From JBQCDV01 sp051960855 (GTDB taxonomy: Bacteria > Actinomycetota > Actinomycetes > JAJZTN01): 5,596 nt of DNA. The translations under genes and the position numbers were made by a program. This document shows positions 1-5,596 of the stretch, in pieces. The stretch is from contig JBQCDV010000217.1 of assembly GCA_051960855.1 (NCBI GenBank), positions 1 through 5,596 on the forward strand, given 5' to 3'. The notes under the pieces were generated by a model. The model had not been told where the DNA came from, did not search any database, and saw only the letters and a list, made by a program, of their open reading frames with translations. Position 1 is the first letter of the stretch, and each line of letters starts with the position of its first letter.

Positions 1-911
1 GGCAGTCCCTTGTCGAGCGCTGTCCAACTGCGCCCGGCGTCGTCGGTTCGGTAGATGCGACAGGCGTGCTCCGGTGGTACGCGTTCGCCATCGGCAGCAA
101 TCGGGGCGCTGAAGGCGGTGTCGCCGCGGACCGGGGACGTCGCCATGCCGAAGCCGAAGTCGCTCGGCAGCCCCTCGGCGATCGACACCCACTGCTGGCC
201 ACCGTCGTCGCTGCGGTAGACGCCGTGGTGGTTCTGCGCATACAGGCGGTCGGGGTCGCCGCCGTCGCGGGCGACCTTGTGCACGCACTGGCCGAACTCG
301 GGATAGGGGTCGGGAAAGAAGTAGGCGCTGATGCCGCGGTTGTGGGGGGCCCAGTCGTGGGCGCCGTCCTCGCTCACGTACACCCCGCCGGCACTCATCG
401 CGACGAGCACGTCGTCCCGACGAGGGTGCGGCAGCACCGTGTGCACGGCGGCACCGCCGTACCCAGGGCCCCACTCGGCGCGGTGCGGGTGGTCCCATAG
501 CCCGCGCACCAGGTCGAAGGTCTCGCCGCCGTCCTCGCTCCGCCAGAGGCTCGTGGGCTCGACGCCGGCCCAGACGACACCGGGCCGTTCGGCGGTGTCG
601 GGGGCAATCTGCCACACCCGCGCGAGGGCGGCCCCGGTGTCCTCGGGGAAGCGGATCGGCCCCTCCGGCGTCTCGTGCCACGTCGTCCCAAGGTCGTCGG
701 ACCACATCACCGTGGGGCCCCAGTGCTCGTTCATCGTGCCGACGAGGATCCGCTTGCTGCGCCCGTCGTAGGCGACCGAGGCGACCTCCCGCATCAAGAA
801 GTGAGGTCCCTCGACCTTCCAGCTCTGGCGGCCATCGCTGCTGTGGGCCATCCAGAGGCCCTTGCGCGTGCCGATCAGGACGAGGACATCCCCTGCGCTG
901 GTGGTGCTCAT
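1..911 (-). CDS. BNR/Asp-box repeat beta-propeller protein (WD40/YVTN/BNR-like), partial at C-terminus
   Basis: The frame gives 303 codons from ATG at 911 and is still open at the window edge, so the C-terminus is missing. The protein starts MSTTSAGDVLVLIGTRKGLW. It has six Asp-box-like motifs (S/T-x-D-x-G-x-x-W/F) at about residues 24-31, 71-78, 125-132, 180-187, 234-241 and 289-296, for example SDDGGQQW and SEDGGETF. The last five start 54-55 residues apart, as expected for successive blades of a beta-propeller. There is no signal peptide or membrane segment, so it is probably cytoplasmic. Such proteins are often labelled exo-alpha-sialidase or glycosyl hydrolase, but I see no sialidase RIP/FRIP arginine motif before the first Asp-box, so I do not claim enzyme activity. 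ATG 911 has no good Shine-Dalgarno. An in-frame GTG at 920 lies 5 bases after GGGG and is an alternative start; leaderless translation is another possibility. The gene lies 122 bases downstream of the dehydrogenase gene on the same strand. Its substrate and role are unknown. Confidence 0.85.
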   Translation of the reverse strand, partial: MSTTSAGDVLVLIGTRKGLWMAHSSDGRQSWKVEGPHFLMREVASVAYDGRSKRILVGTMNEHWGPTVMWSDDLGTTWHETPEGPIRFPEDTGAALARVWQIAPDTAERPGVVWAGVEPTSLWRSEDGGETFDLVRGLWDHPHRAEWGPGYGGAAVHTVLPHPRRDDVLVAMSAGGVYVSEDGAHDWAPHNRGISAYFFPDPYPEFGQCVHKVARDGGDPDRLYAQNHHGVYRSDDGGQQWVSIAEGLPSDFGFGMATSPVRGDTAFSAPIAADGERVPPEHACRIYRTDDAGRSWTALDKGL

Positions 912-1033
912 GTGGCACACGCTGGCCCCGGCAGGCCTTGCGGTCAAGCACTTTCGCTGACTGCTCCAACCCGGGGTCGAGCGGCCCCGCGAGGCCCAGG
1001 ACGGGACCTAGCCGCGAGGTCCTGGACCAAGAC
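912..1033. other. Intergenic spacer between dehydrogenase and propeller genes
   Basis: This is the only non-coding gap in the window, 122 bases. Its right part holds the tandem repeat and hairpins described separately. A further 5-bp stem (cgggg/ccccg, 972-976 with 985-989, 8-base loop) lies to their left. A minus-strand TTGACC at 947-942 resembles a -35 box, but the position 17 bases on reads CAGCGT, a poor -10, so I do not call a promoter. No small gene or tRNA is evident. Confidence 0.6.
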
Positions 1034-1037
1034 CTAG
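987..1037. repeat. Imperfect tandem repeat, two units of 25 and 26 bp
   Basis: Unit 1 is 987-1011 and unit 2 is 1012-1037. Both begin ccgcgagg, share cc and ggac in the middle, and end gacctag. They agree at about 21 positions, with two substitutions near the middle and a short unmatched stretch (gg versus caa). Unit 2 contains the dehydrogenase stop codon (minus-strand TAG, 1036-1034); unit 1 carries the equivalent TAG at 1010-1008. The likeliest origin is a local tandem duplication of the 3' flank of the dehydrogenase gene. Its function, if any, is unknown. Confidence 0.75.
1004..1022 (-). terminator. Possible weak hairpin terminator after the dehydrogenase gene
   Basis: Read on the minus strand, GGACCT, a 7-base loop and AGGTCC form a perfect 6-bp stem starting 12 bases after the dehydrogenase stop codon. 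An alternative 7-bp stem (CCAGGAC with GTCCTGG, 1025-1019 and 1002-996, 16-base loop) uses overlapping bases. Neither is followed by a T-run, so this is not a canonical intrinsic terminator. It could be a U-less hairpin of the sort proposed in actinobacteria, or simply a by-product of the tandem repeat. Confidence 0.25.
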
Positions 1038-1975
1038 GAGGCGACGACGTTGGACAGCGGCTCCCCTGCCGCCCACCGCCGGAGCTGGGCAGCCAGGAGG
1101 GCCTCGGCACGCGGGCGGAAAGCACCGGACCAGCCGCCGACGTGCGGGGTGAGCAGCAGGTTCGGCGTCTCCCACAACGGATGCCCGGCCGGCAGTGGCT
1201 CGGGGTCGGTGACATCGACTGCGGCGCGCAGCCGCCCCGACTGCAGCTCCGCGAGCAGTGCGTCGGTGTCGACCACAGCACCGCGCGCGACGTTGACCAG
1301 CAGGGCCCCGTCCCGCATCCGGGCCAGCAACTCCGCGTCGACCAGGTGCCGGGTCTCAGCGTTGCCCGGGACGATGAGGACGACGATGTCGGCCTGCGGG
1401 ACCAGGGTCGGCAGCTCGTGCCACCCGGCAACCGCCGGCTCGGAACCGGTCGCGGGGCGCGGCGTCCGGGCGACGGGCACGACCTGACATTCGACCGGCG
1501 CCAGGCGACGGCTGATCGCCCTCCCGATCGCCCCGTACCCGACGACGAGCACGGTCTGGTCGGCGAGCCCTCGCCGCTGCCGGAAGTCCCAGCGGTGGTC
1601 GTCAGCGTCGCGGGCGAACCCGACGAGGTCGTTCTGCGCGGCAAGCGTCAGAGCGACGGCAAGTTCGGCGGTCGCGGTGTCATGGAGGCCGCGGGCGTTG
1701 CAGAGCGTCACTCCGTGCGGCAGGTGCGGCACCACATGCTCGAATCCCGCGGTGAGGGTCTGGACGACCTCGAGGTGCGGCATCGAAGCCATGACTTCGA
1801 GAGTCCGTGGGTCGAACGACCGCAGGTAGGGAGGAACGTAGAACCGCGCCTCTCCGATTTCGGCCGGAGGCTCCTCCTCGTCGTCGCCCCACCGGACCAG
1901 CCGGAGGTGGCCCGGCAGCACCCCGAGCTCCTCACGCGTGTACGGGACGACAGCGACGCGGTCGTCGCGGGTCAT
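1034..1975 (-). CDS. D-2-hydroxyacid dehydrogenase family oxidoreductase, NAD(P)-binding
   Basis: The protein has 313 residues, starting MTRDDRVAVV and ending SNVVAS. The family oxidises or reduces D-2-hydroxyacids and 2-oxoacids (phosphoglycerate, glycerate/glyoxylate, lactate and similar) in the cytoplasm. Visible landmarks are the substrate-loop LTAGFEHV (74-81), the Rossmann glycine motif GYGAIG (146-151), and the expected catalytic Arg231 (NVARG), Glu259 (DPEP) and His278 (TPHVGG). The residues after the second Rossmann strand, VARTPR (168-173), lack the acidic residue typical of NAD users and carry Arg170, which suggests NADP(H); this is inference. The length fits a minimal two-domain enzyme without the C-terminal regulatory domain of long SerA. 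ATG 1975 is chosen because AGGAGG lies 6 bases upstream and the start overlaps the patatin stop as ATGA. The frame remains open further upstream, but that part is a shadow of the patatin gene. The substrate cannot be decided from sequence. Confidence 0.93.
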   Translation of the reverse strand: MTRDDRVAVVPYTREELGVLPGHLRLVRWGDDEEEPPAEIGEARFYVPPYLRSFDPRTLEVMASMPHLEVVQTLTAGFEHVVPHLPHGVTLCNARGLHDTATAELAVALTLAAQNDLVGFARDADDHRWDFRQRRGLADQTVLVVGYGAIGRAISRRLAPVECQVVPVARTPRPATGSEPAVAGWHELPTLVPQADIVVLIVPGNAETRHLVDAELLARMRDGALLVNVARGAVVDTDALLAELQSGRLRAAVDVTDPEPLPAGHPLWETPNLLLTPHVGGWSGAFRPRAEALLAAQLRRWAAGEPLSNVVAS

Positions 1976-3000
1976 GAGAAGCCTCCTGTGGCGGTGGGTT
2001 GGGCGGGCGCCGCGGTCCCACGTGGTCCTGGCGCATCCGGCCCGCACGTCGCCAGCCAGTGCGGCCAGTCCCAGGAGCCCAGGAAACGGGACATGGCGCG
2101 GCTCCCGCGGTCGATGAGGTCGTCGCGCTGCTGCTGGGTGAGACCGAAGTCGAGCGCCGACACCTCGGAGGTGTCGATGAAGACGGTGCGGGCCTGCACG
2201 CACGGGTCGTCGATGTGCCGGGCGTCGCAGGCCTCGATGAGCGTGGCTACGACGGCGAGACCGAGCGACAGCGGGCCGCCCACCGGCTGCCCGGGCGGCG
2301 GCACCGGCTCTCGCGAGGACAGCCGCACGCCGAGCGTCGGCCAGCGCGGCGGCTGGCCGTCTCGACGGTCGAACAGGTTGACGGGGTAGTTCGAGAGGAG
2401 CCCACCGTCGACGAGCACGGCCTGGCTTCCCTGAGCTGTCAGGCGTACGGGCTCGAAGAAGAAGGGGATGGCGGCCGAGGCGCGCACGGCGTGCGCGACG
2501 GACTGCTCGTCGGGGTCGAGACCGAGCTCGGCGTAGTCCCAGGGCAGCCGTAGCAGCCGGCGCCGCGCGACGTCGCTGGCGGTGACGACGAGGCTCCACT
2601 GCGACTCGACCGCGCCGTCGTCGCCGGCGTCGTGGCGCTGAAGGTCGCCGAAGGTCCGCACTCCGAGGTCGCCCAGCACTCCCCCGACCCAGTCCTCCAG
2701 CGCCTGTCCCTCGAAGACGCCATCGTCGAGAGCGAGCGAGAGGGCGTCGGCGAGAGGTGTCAGCGGCCCCAGGTGGGACGCCACGGGGCCGCGGTCGCGG
2801 AAGCGGGCGTAGTCGAGCGTCCGGGCGACGTCCTCGACCCGGGTCAGGTCCTCTCCCGCCCTGGCGAGGGCGGCGACCACCGCCCCGACGATCGCGCCTG
2901 CCGAGCTGCCGGCGACCCGCTGCACGCGATGGCCGGTGCGGCCGAGCTCGGCGACGGCACCGACGAGCGCGAGTCCCTTGACGCCGCCGCCCTCGAGCAC
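1972..3000 (-). CDS. Patatin-like phospholipase family protein
   Basis: From GTG 3000 the protein has 342 residues; the true start is probably CTG 3024, which adds eight residues. Patatin-family proteins are serine acyl hydrolases with a Ser-Asp dyad. All expected elements are present (numbering from GTG 3000): the oxyanion glycine loop GGGVKG (4-9), the nucleophile elbow GSSAG with Ser33, the conserved VRASAAIPFFFEP stretch (172-184), and the catalytic Asp198 in VDGGLLSNYP. This implies an active lipid ester hydrolase, probably cytosolic or membrane-peripheral, because no signal peptide or transmembrane helix is seen. The C-terminal 20 or so residues are Pro/Ala/Gly-rich and probably disordered. 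The GTG start would remove most of the first beta-strand (VDLVLEGGG), which the fold normally keeps; CTG 3024 restores it and overlaps the gatB stop as CTGA. At its 3' end the gene overlaps the dehydrogenase by four bases. The lipid substrate is unknown. Confidence 0.92.
   Translation of the reverse strand: MLEGGGVKGLALVGAVAELGRTGHRVQRVAGSSAGAIVGAVVAALARAGEDLTRVEDVARTLDYARFRDRGPVASHLGPLTPLADALSLALDDGVFEGQALEDWVGGVLGDLGVRTFGDLQRHDAGDDGAVESQWSLVVTASDVARRRLLRLPWDYAELGLDPDEQSVAHAVRASAAIPFFFEPVRLTAQGSQAVLVDGGLLSNYPVNLFDRRDGQPPRWPTLGVRLSSREPVPPPGQPVGGPLSLGLAVVATLIEACDARHIDDPCVQARTVFIDTSEVSALDFGLTQQQRDDLIDRGSRAMSRFLGSWDWPHWLATCGPDAPGPRGTAAPAQPTATGGFS
1982..1987 (-). promoter_or_regulatory. Ribosome binding site of the dehydrogenase gene
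   Basis: A perfect minus-strand AGGAGG lies 6 bases before ATG 1975. It is inside the last codons of the patatin gene (Gly-Gly of the GGFS tail). It fixes the dehydrogenase start and would allow re-initiation by ribosomes finishing the patatin gene. Confidence 0.9.
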
Positions 3001-3020
3001 GAGGTCGACATCCCCGGGAG

Positions 3021-3036
3021 TCAGGACAACCGCTCC
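3021..3036 (-). promoter_or_regulatory. Probable CTG start and ribosome binding site of the patatin gene
   Basis: On the minus strand GGAG (3036-3033) is followed by 8 bases and then CTG (3024-3022), which forms CTGA with the gatB stop TGA (3023-3021). From this CTG the protein would begin (M)TPGDVDLVLEGGG. The frame is closed by TGA at 3066-3064, and between that stop and GTG 3000 it contains no ATG, GTG or TTG. The competing GTG 3000 has GGGGA 10 bases upstream. The choice of CTG is inference. Confidence 0.55.
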
Positions 3037-4550
3037 AGCACCAGCTCCCGCACCCGACCGGCGTCAGCCTGGCCGCGCATGTCCTTCATGACGGCCCCGA
3101 TGAGCGCCCCCGCGGCCTGCACCTTGCCGTCGCGGATCTTGTCGGCGACGTCGGGGTTGGCGGCGATAGCGCGGTCGACGGCCGCTGTCAGAGCACCCTC
3201 GTCGGTGACGACGGCCAGGCCGCGCGTGTCGACGACCTGCTGGGGGCTACCTTCGCCCGCGAGCACGCCCTCGATGACCTGGCGAGCGAGCTTGTCGTTG
3301 ACGGTGCCGGCGTCGACGAGCTGCTGCACCTCCACGACCTGCTGCGGAGTGATGGGCAGGCCGTCCAGCTCGACCCCCCGCTCGTTGGCGTGGCGGGCGA
3401 GCTCGGTCAGCCACCACTTCCGCGCTGCTGCGGGAGTGGCTCCGGCAGCCACCGTCGCCTCGATGGGATCCACAGCTCCGGCGTTCAGGACGTCACGCAT
3501 CTCGAGGTCGGTGAAGCCCCAGGCCTCCTGCAGCCGACGACGGCGCTGCGCCGGCGGCTCCGGAAGCGTGGTGCGCAGCTGCTCGACCCACGCGCGGTCC
3601 GGCGCGATCGGCACCAGGTCGGGCTCCGGGAAGTAGCGGTAGTCCTCCGCCTGCTCCTTGCTGCGTCCGGGCGTCGTGATGCCCGTGTCCTCGTGCCAGT
3701 GACGGGTCTCCTGCACCACCCGCTCGCCGTTGCTCAGGCGTGCGGCCTGCCGCCCGATCTCGTAGCGGACGGCGCGCTCGACGCTGCGCAGGCTGTTGAC
3801 GTTCTTGGTCTCGCTGCGGGTCCCGAGCGGTGCCGCCGGGGACTCCCGGAGCGACAGGTTCACGTCACAGCGCAGCGAGCCCTGCTCCATGCGGACGTCG
3901 CTGACACCCAGGGCGCGCAGCAGGTCCCGGAGGGTGGCGACGTACGCCCGGGCCACCTCAGGGGCGCGGGACCCGGTCCCTTCGATCGGCTTGGTGACGA
4001 TCTCGATGAGCGGGACGCCGGCGCGGTTGTAGTCCAGCAGCGAGTAGTCCGCGCCATGGATGCGCCCGGTGGCGCCGCCGACGTGCAGCGACTTGCCGGT
4101 GTCCTCCTCCATGTGCGCCCGCTCGATGTCGACCCGGACCGTCTCGCCATCGTCGAGCACCACGTCGAGGTAGCCGCCGTAGGCGATCGGCTCGTCGTAC
4201 TGCGAGGTCTGGAAGTTCTTGGGCATGTCCGGGTAGAAGTAGTTCTTCCGCGCGAACCGGCACCACTGGGCGATGTCACAGTGCAGCGCCAACCCGATCC
4301 GGATCGCGCTCTCCAGTGCGGCCGCGTTGAGCACCGGCAGAGCGCCGGGTAGGCCGAGGCAGACGGGGCACACCTGGGTGTTGGGCTCGGCGCCGAACGT
4401 GGTCGGGCAGGCGCAGAACATCTTCGTCGCGGTGTTGAGCTCGACGTGCACCTCGAGGCCCATGACGGGGTCGAAGCGCGACAGGGCCTCGTCGAGGTCC
4501 ATCGTCGCGTCACCGGCGGTCACGCCGGATGTCAGGGCGGTGGTCGTCAC
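3021..4550 (-). CDS. gatB: Aspartyl/glutamyl-tRNA(Asn/Gln) amidotransferase subunit B
   Basis: The protein has 509 residues, close to the family's usual 470-510. GatB binds the misacylated tRNA and carries the kinase/transamidase site that activates Glu-tRNA(Gln) or Asp-tRNA(Asn) for amidation with ammonia channelled from GatA. Recognisable features are GLEVHVELNT near the N-terminus (31-40), a CxC...CPVC cluster (Cys46, 48, 61, 64) that fits the family's metal-binding cysteines, KNYFYPDMPKNFQTSQYDEP (102-121), and the GatB signature LDYNRAGVPLIEI (172-184). The C-terminal 150 or so residues form the helical GatB/YqeY-type tail that contacts tRNA. GTG 4550 is preferred because GGAGGAG lies just upstream and the start overlaps the gatA stop as GTGA. 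Met17 is a less likely alternative because it has neither feature. The gene is co-transcribed with gatA and probably with the two genes that follow. No frameshift or missing motif is seen. Confidence 0.98.
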   Translation of the reverse strand: MTTTALTSGVTAGDATMDLDEALSRFDPVMGLEVHVELNTATKMFCACPTTFGAEPNTQVCPVCLGLPGALPVLNAAALESAIRIGLALHCDIAQWCRFARKNYFYPDMPKNFQTSQYDEPIAYGGYLDVVLDDGETVRVDIERAHMEEDTGKSLHVGGATGRIHGADYSLLDYNRAGVPLIEIVTKPIEGTGSRAPEVARAYVATLRDLLRALGVSDVRMEQGSLRCDVNLSLRESPAAPLGTRSETKNVNSLRSVERAVRYEIGRQAARLSNGERVVQETRHWHEDTGITTPGRSKEQAEDYRYFPEPDLVPIAPDRAWVEQLRTTLPEPPAQRRRRLQEAWGFTDLEMRDVLNAGAVDPIEATVAAGATPAAARKWWLTELARHANERGVELDGLPITPQQVVEVQQLVDAGTVNDKLARQVIEGVLAGEGSPQQVVDTRGLAVVTDEGALTAAVDRAIAANPDVADKIRDGKVQAAGALIGAVMKDMRGQADAGRVRELVLERLS

Positions 4551-5596
4551 TGGGCTCCTCCAGCAAGGGCGGGCGCCGAGGCGAGCAGCGGCCCACCCCA
4601 GCGGTCGACGAGGGCGGCCTCGAGGGCGCCGCCCACCCGGTAGAGCCGGTCATCAGCCAGCGCGGGGGCCATGACGTGCAGCCCGACGGGCAGCCCGTCC
4701 TCGGGTGCGAGGCCGCAGGGGAAGGAGGCGGCGGCGTTGCCGGCGAGGTTGCTCGGAATCGTGCAGATGTCGTTGAGGTACATGGCCAGAGGGTCGTCGA
4801 CCTTCTCCCCGAGCCGGAATGCCGTGGTCGGCGCGGTCGGCGAGACGAGCACGTCGACCTGCTCGAAGGCGGCAGCGAAGTCGCGCGCGATCAGCGTCCG
4901 GACCTTCTGCGCCTGCCCGTAGTAGGCGTCGTAGTAGCCCGAGGACAGCGCGTAGGTGCCGAGAATGATGCGCCGCTTGACCTCCGCGCCGAAGCCGGCC
5001 TCGCGGGTGGCCGACATGACCTGCTCGGCGCTCGCACCGCCGTCGTCGCCGACCCGCAACCCGTAGCGCATCGCGTCGAACTTCGCGAGGTTGCTCGAGC
5101 ACTCGCTCGGCAGGATGAGGTAGTAGGCCGCGAGCGCGTAGTCGAAGTGCGGGCACGACACCTCGACCACGTCGGCGCCAAGGTCGGTGAGCAGCTCCAC
5201 GGCCTCACGGAAGCGCTGCTCCACACCGGCCTGGTAGCCCTCGCCGCCGAGCTCCTTGACCACACCGATCCGCATGCCGCGCACGTCGCGCCGCTGGGCC
5301 GCCTCGACGACAGCCGGGACCGGCGAGTCGATCGAGGTGGAGTCCAGCGGGTCGTGCCCACCGATGACCGAGTGCAGCAGTGCCGCGTCGAGGACCGTGC
5401 GGGCACAGGGGCCGGCCTGGTCGAGGGAGCTGGCCAGCGCGACGAGCCCATAGCGGGAGACGCCACCGTAGGTGGGCTTGACCCCGACCGTGCCGGTCAC
5501 GGCGGCGGGCTGCCGGATCGAGCCACCGGTGTCGGTGCCGATGGCCAGCGGGGCCTCGAAGGCCGCGAGCGAGGCCGACGAACCACCGCCGCTGCC
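4547..5596 (-). CDS. gatA: Aspartyl/glutamyl-tRNA(Asn/Gln) amidotransferase subunit A, N-terminus outside the window
   Basis: The reading frame enters at the right edge and gives 349 residues to TGA at 4549-4547. GatA proteins are usually about 485-500 residues, so roughly the first 140-150, including the catalytic Lys, are missing. GatA is the glutaminase of GatCAB: it hydrolyses glutamine and passes the ammonia to GatB. The fragment opens inside the amidase signature (GSGGGSSAS). Ser2 of the fragment (codon 5593-5591) is the expected cis-Ser and Ser26 (codon 5521-5519, in DTGGSIRQPA) the acyl-enzyme nucleophile, with the 24-residue spacing usual in amidases. GatA-type blocks GVKPTYGGVSRYGLVA and SSLDQAGP follow, and LNDICTIPSNLAGNAAASFP lies near the C-terminus, which separates it from general amidases. 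GTG 5500 lies inside the conserved domain and is not the start. gatC is expected upstream beyond the edge. Confidence 0.97.
   Translation of the reverse strand, partial: GSGGGSSASLAAFEAPLAIGTDTGGSIRQPAAVTGTVGVKPTYGGVSRYGLVALASSLDQAGPCARTVLDAALLHSVIGGHDPLDSTSIDSPVPAVVEAAQRRDVRGMRIGVVKELGGEGYQAGVEQRFREAVELLTDLGADVVEVSCPHFDYALAAYYLILPSECSSNLAKFDAMRYGLRVGDDGGASAEQVMSATREAGFGAEVKRRIILGTYALSSGYYDAYYGQAQKVRTLIARDFAAAFEQVDVLVSPTAPTTAFRLGEKVDDPLAMYLNDICTIPSNLAGNAAASFPCGLAPEDGLPVGLHVMAPALADDRLYRVGGALEAALVDRWGGPLLASAPALAGGAQ
4555..4561 (-). promoter_or_regulatory. Ribosome binding site of gatB
   Basis: Minus-strand GGAGGAG ends 4 bases before GTG 4550, with the GGAGG core 6 bases away. It lies within the last codons of gatA and supports the GTG start over the internal ATG 16 codons later. 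Confidence 0.85.

Noticed and set aside
1..911. Calling the left-end gene a sialidase/neuraminidase
   Set aside because: Asp-boxes occur in many propeller proteins; the arginine motif and signal peptide expected of a sialidase are not seen.
925..947. TTGACC on the minus strand as a -35 promoter element for the propeller gene
   Set aside because: No acceptable -10 hexamer lies 16-18 bases downstream, and in high-GC DNA one matching hexamer is weak evidence.
972..989. cgggg/ccccg 5-bp hairpin as a terminator
   Set aside because: The stem is short with an 8-base loop and no T-run, and such matches are frequent by chance in GC-rich spacers.
66..1037. Plus-strand open frames over the left end (66-500, 331-771, 675-1037)
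   Set aside because: The minus strand here encodes a continuous Asp-box protein with a regular repeat pattern; the plus-strand frames overlap each other and show no motifs.
938..2389. A 483-codon plus-strand open frame antisense to the dehydrogenase and patatin genes
   Set aside because: It is Arg/Gly/Pro-rich with no recognisable domain and lies opposite two well-supported genes. Long antisense frames are common in DNA with this third-position GC bias.
1976..2599. Upstream extension of the dehydrogenase frame to 2599
   Set aside because: The added 208 residues are Arg/Ala-rich out-of-frame translation of the patatin gene; the AGGAGG and ATGA overlap fix the start at 1975.
2632..4352. Plus-strand open frames opposite patatin and gatB (2632-3636 and 3390-4352)
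   Set aside because: They have low-complexity translations antisense to clear family members, so they are taken as shadows.

Overview
This is a high-GC, tightly packed stretch with strong G/C bias at third codon positions, GTG and other non-ATG starts, and four-base gene overlaps. Together with the style of its GatA and GatB proteins, this suggests an actinomycete (Actinomycetota); I cannot name the genus. All five genes I can support are on the minus strand, so the window reads right to left. The long plus-strand open frames lie opposite these genes and look like high-GC shadows.

Right to left. (1) 5596-4547: the C-terminal two thirds of gatA, the amidase subunit of the tRNA-dependent amidotransferase, cut by the window edge. 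(2) 4550-3021: complete gatB. (3) from 3000 (more likely 3024) to 1972: a patatin-family serine lipase/acyl hydrolase. (4) 1975-1034: a D-2-hydroxyacid dehydrogenase (NAD(P)-binding) of unknown substrate. (5) After a 122-base spacer, 911-1: the N-terminal part of a BNR/Asp-box beta-propeller protein, cut by the left edge.

gatA, gatB, the patatin gene and the dehydrogenase gene are joined by NTGA junctions in which start and stop codons overlap by four bases: GTGA at 4550-4547, CTGA at 3024-3021 if a CTG start is accepted, and ATGA at 1975-1972. This points to one translationally coupled transcript. GatA and GatB, with GatC expected just outside the window, convert Glu-tRNA(Gln) and/or Asp-tRNA(Asn) to the amidated forms. 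The patatin and dehydrogenase have no obvious biochemical link to that reaction; their co-expression is inferred from layout only. The propeller gene is separated by a spacer that holds an imperfect 25/26-base tandem repeat and a small hairpin, so it may be a separate unit.

Most of the window is ordinary chromosomal housekeeping. The points worth a second look are the probable CTG start of the patatin gene, the tandem duplication over the dehydrogenase stop codon, and the regular 54-55 residue spacing of Asp-boxes in the propeller protein. I found no RNA gene, CRISPR array, mobile element or convincing sigma-70-type promoter, and nothing that amounts to a new system.
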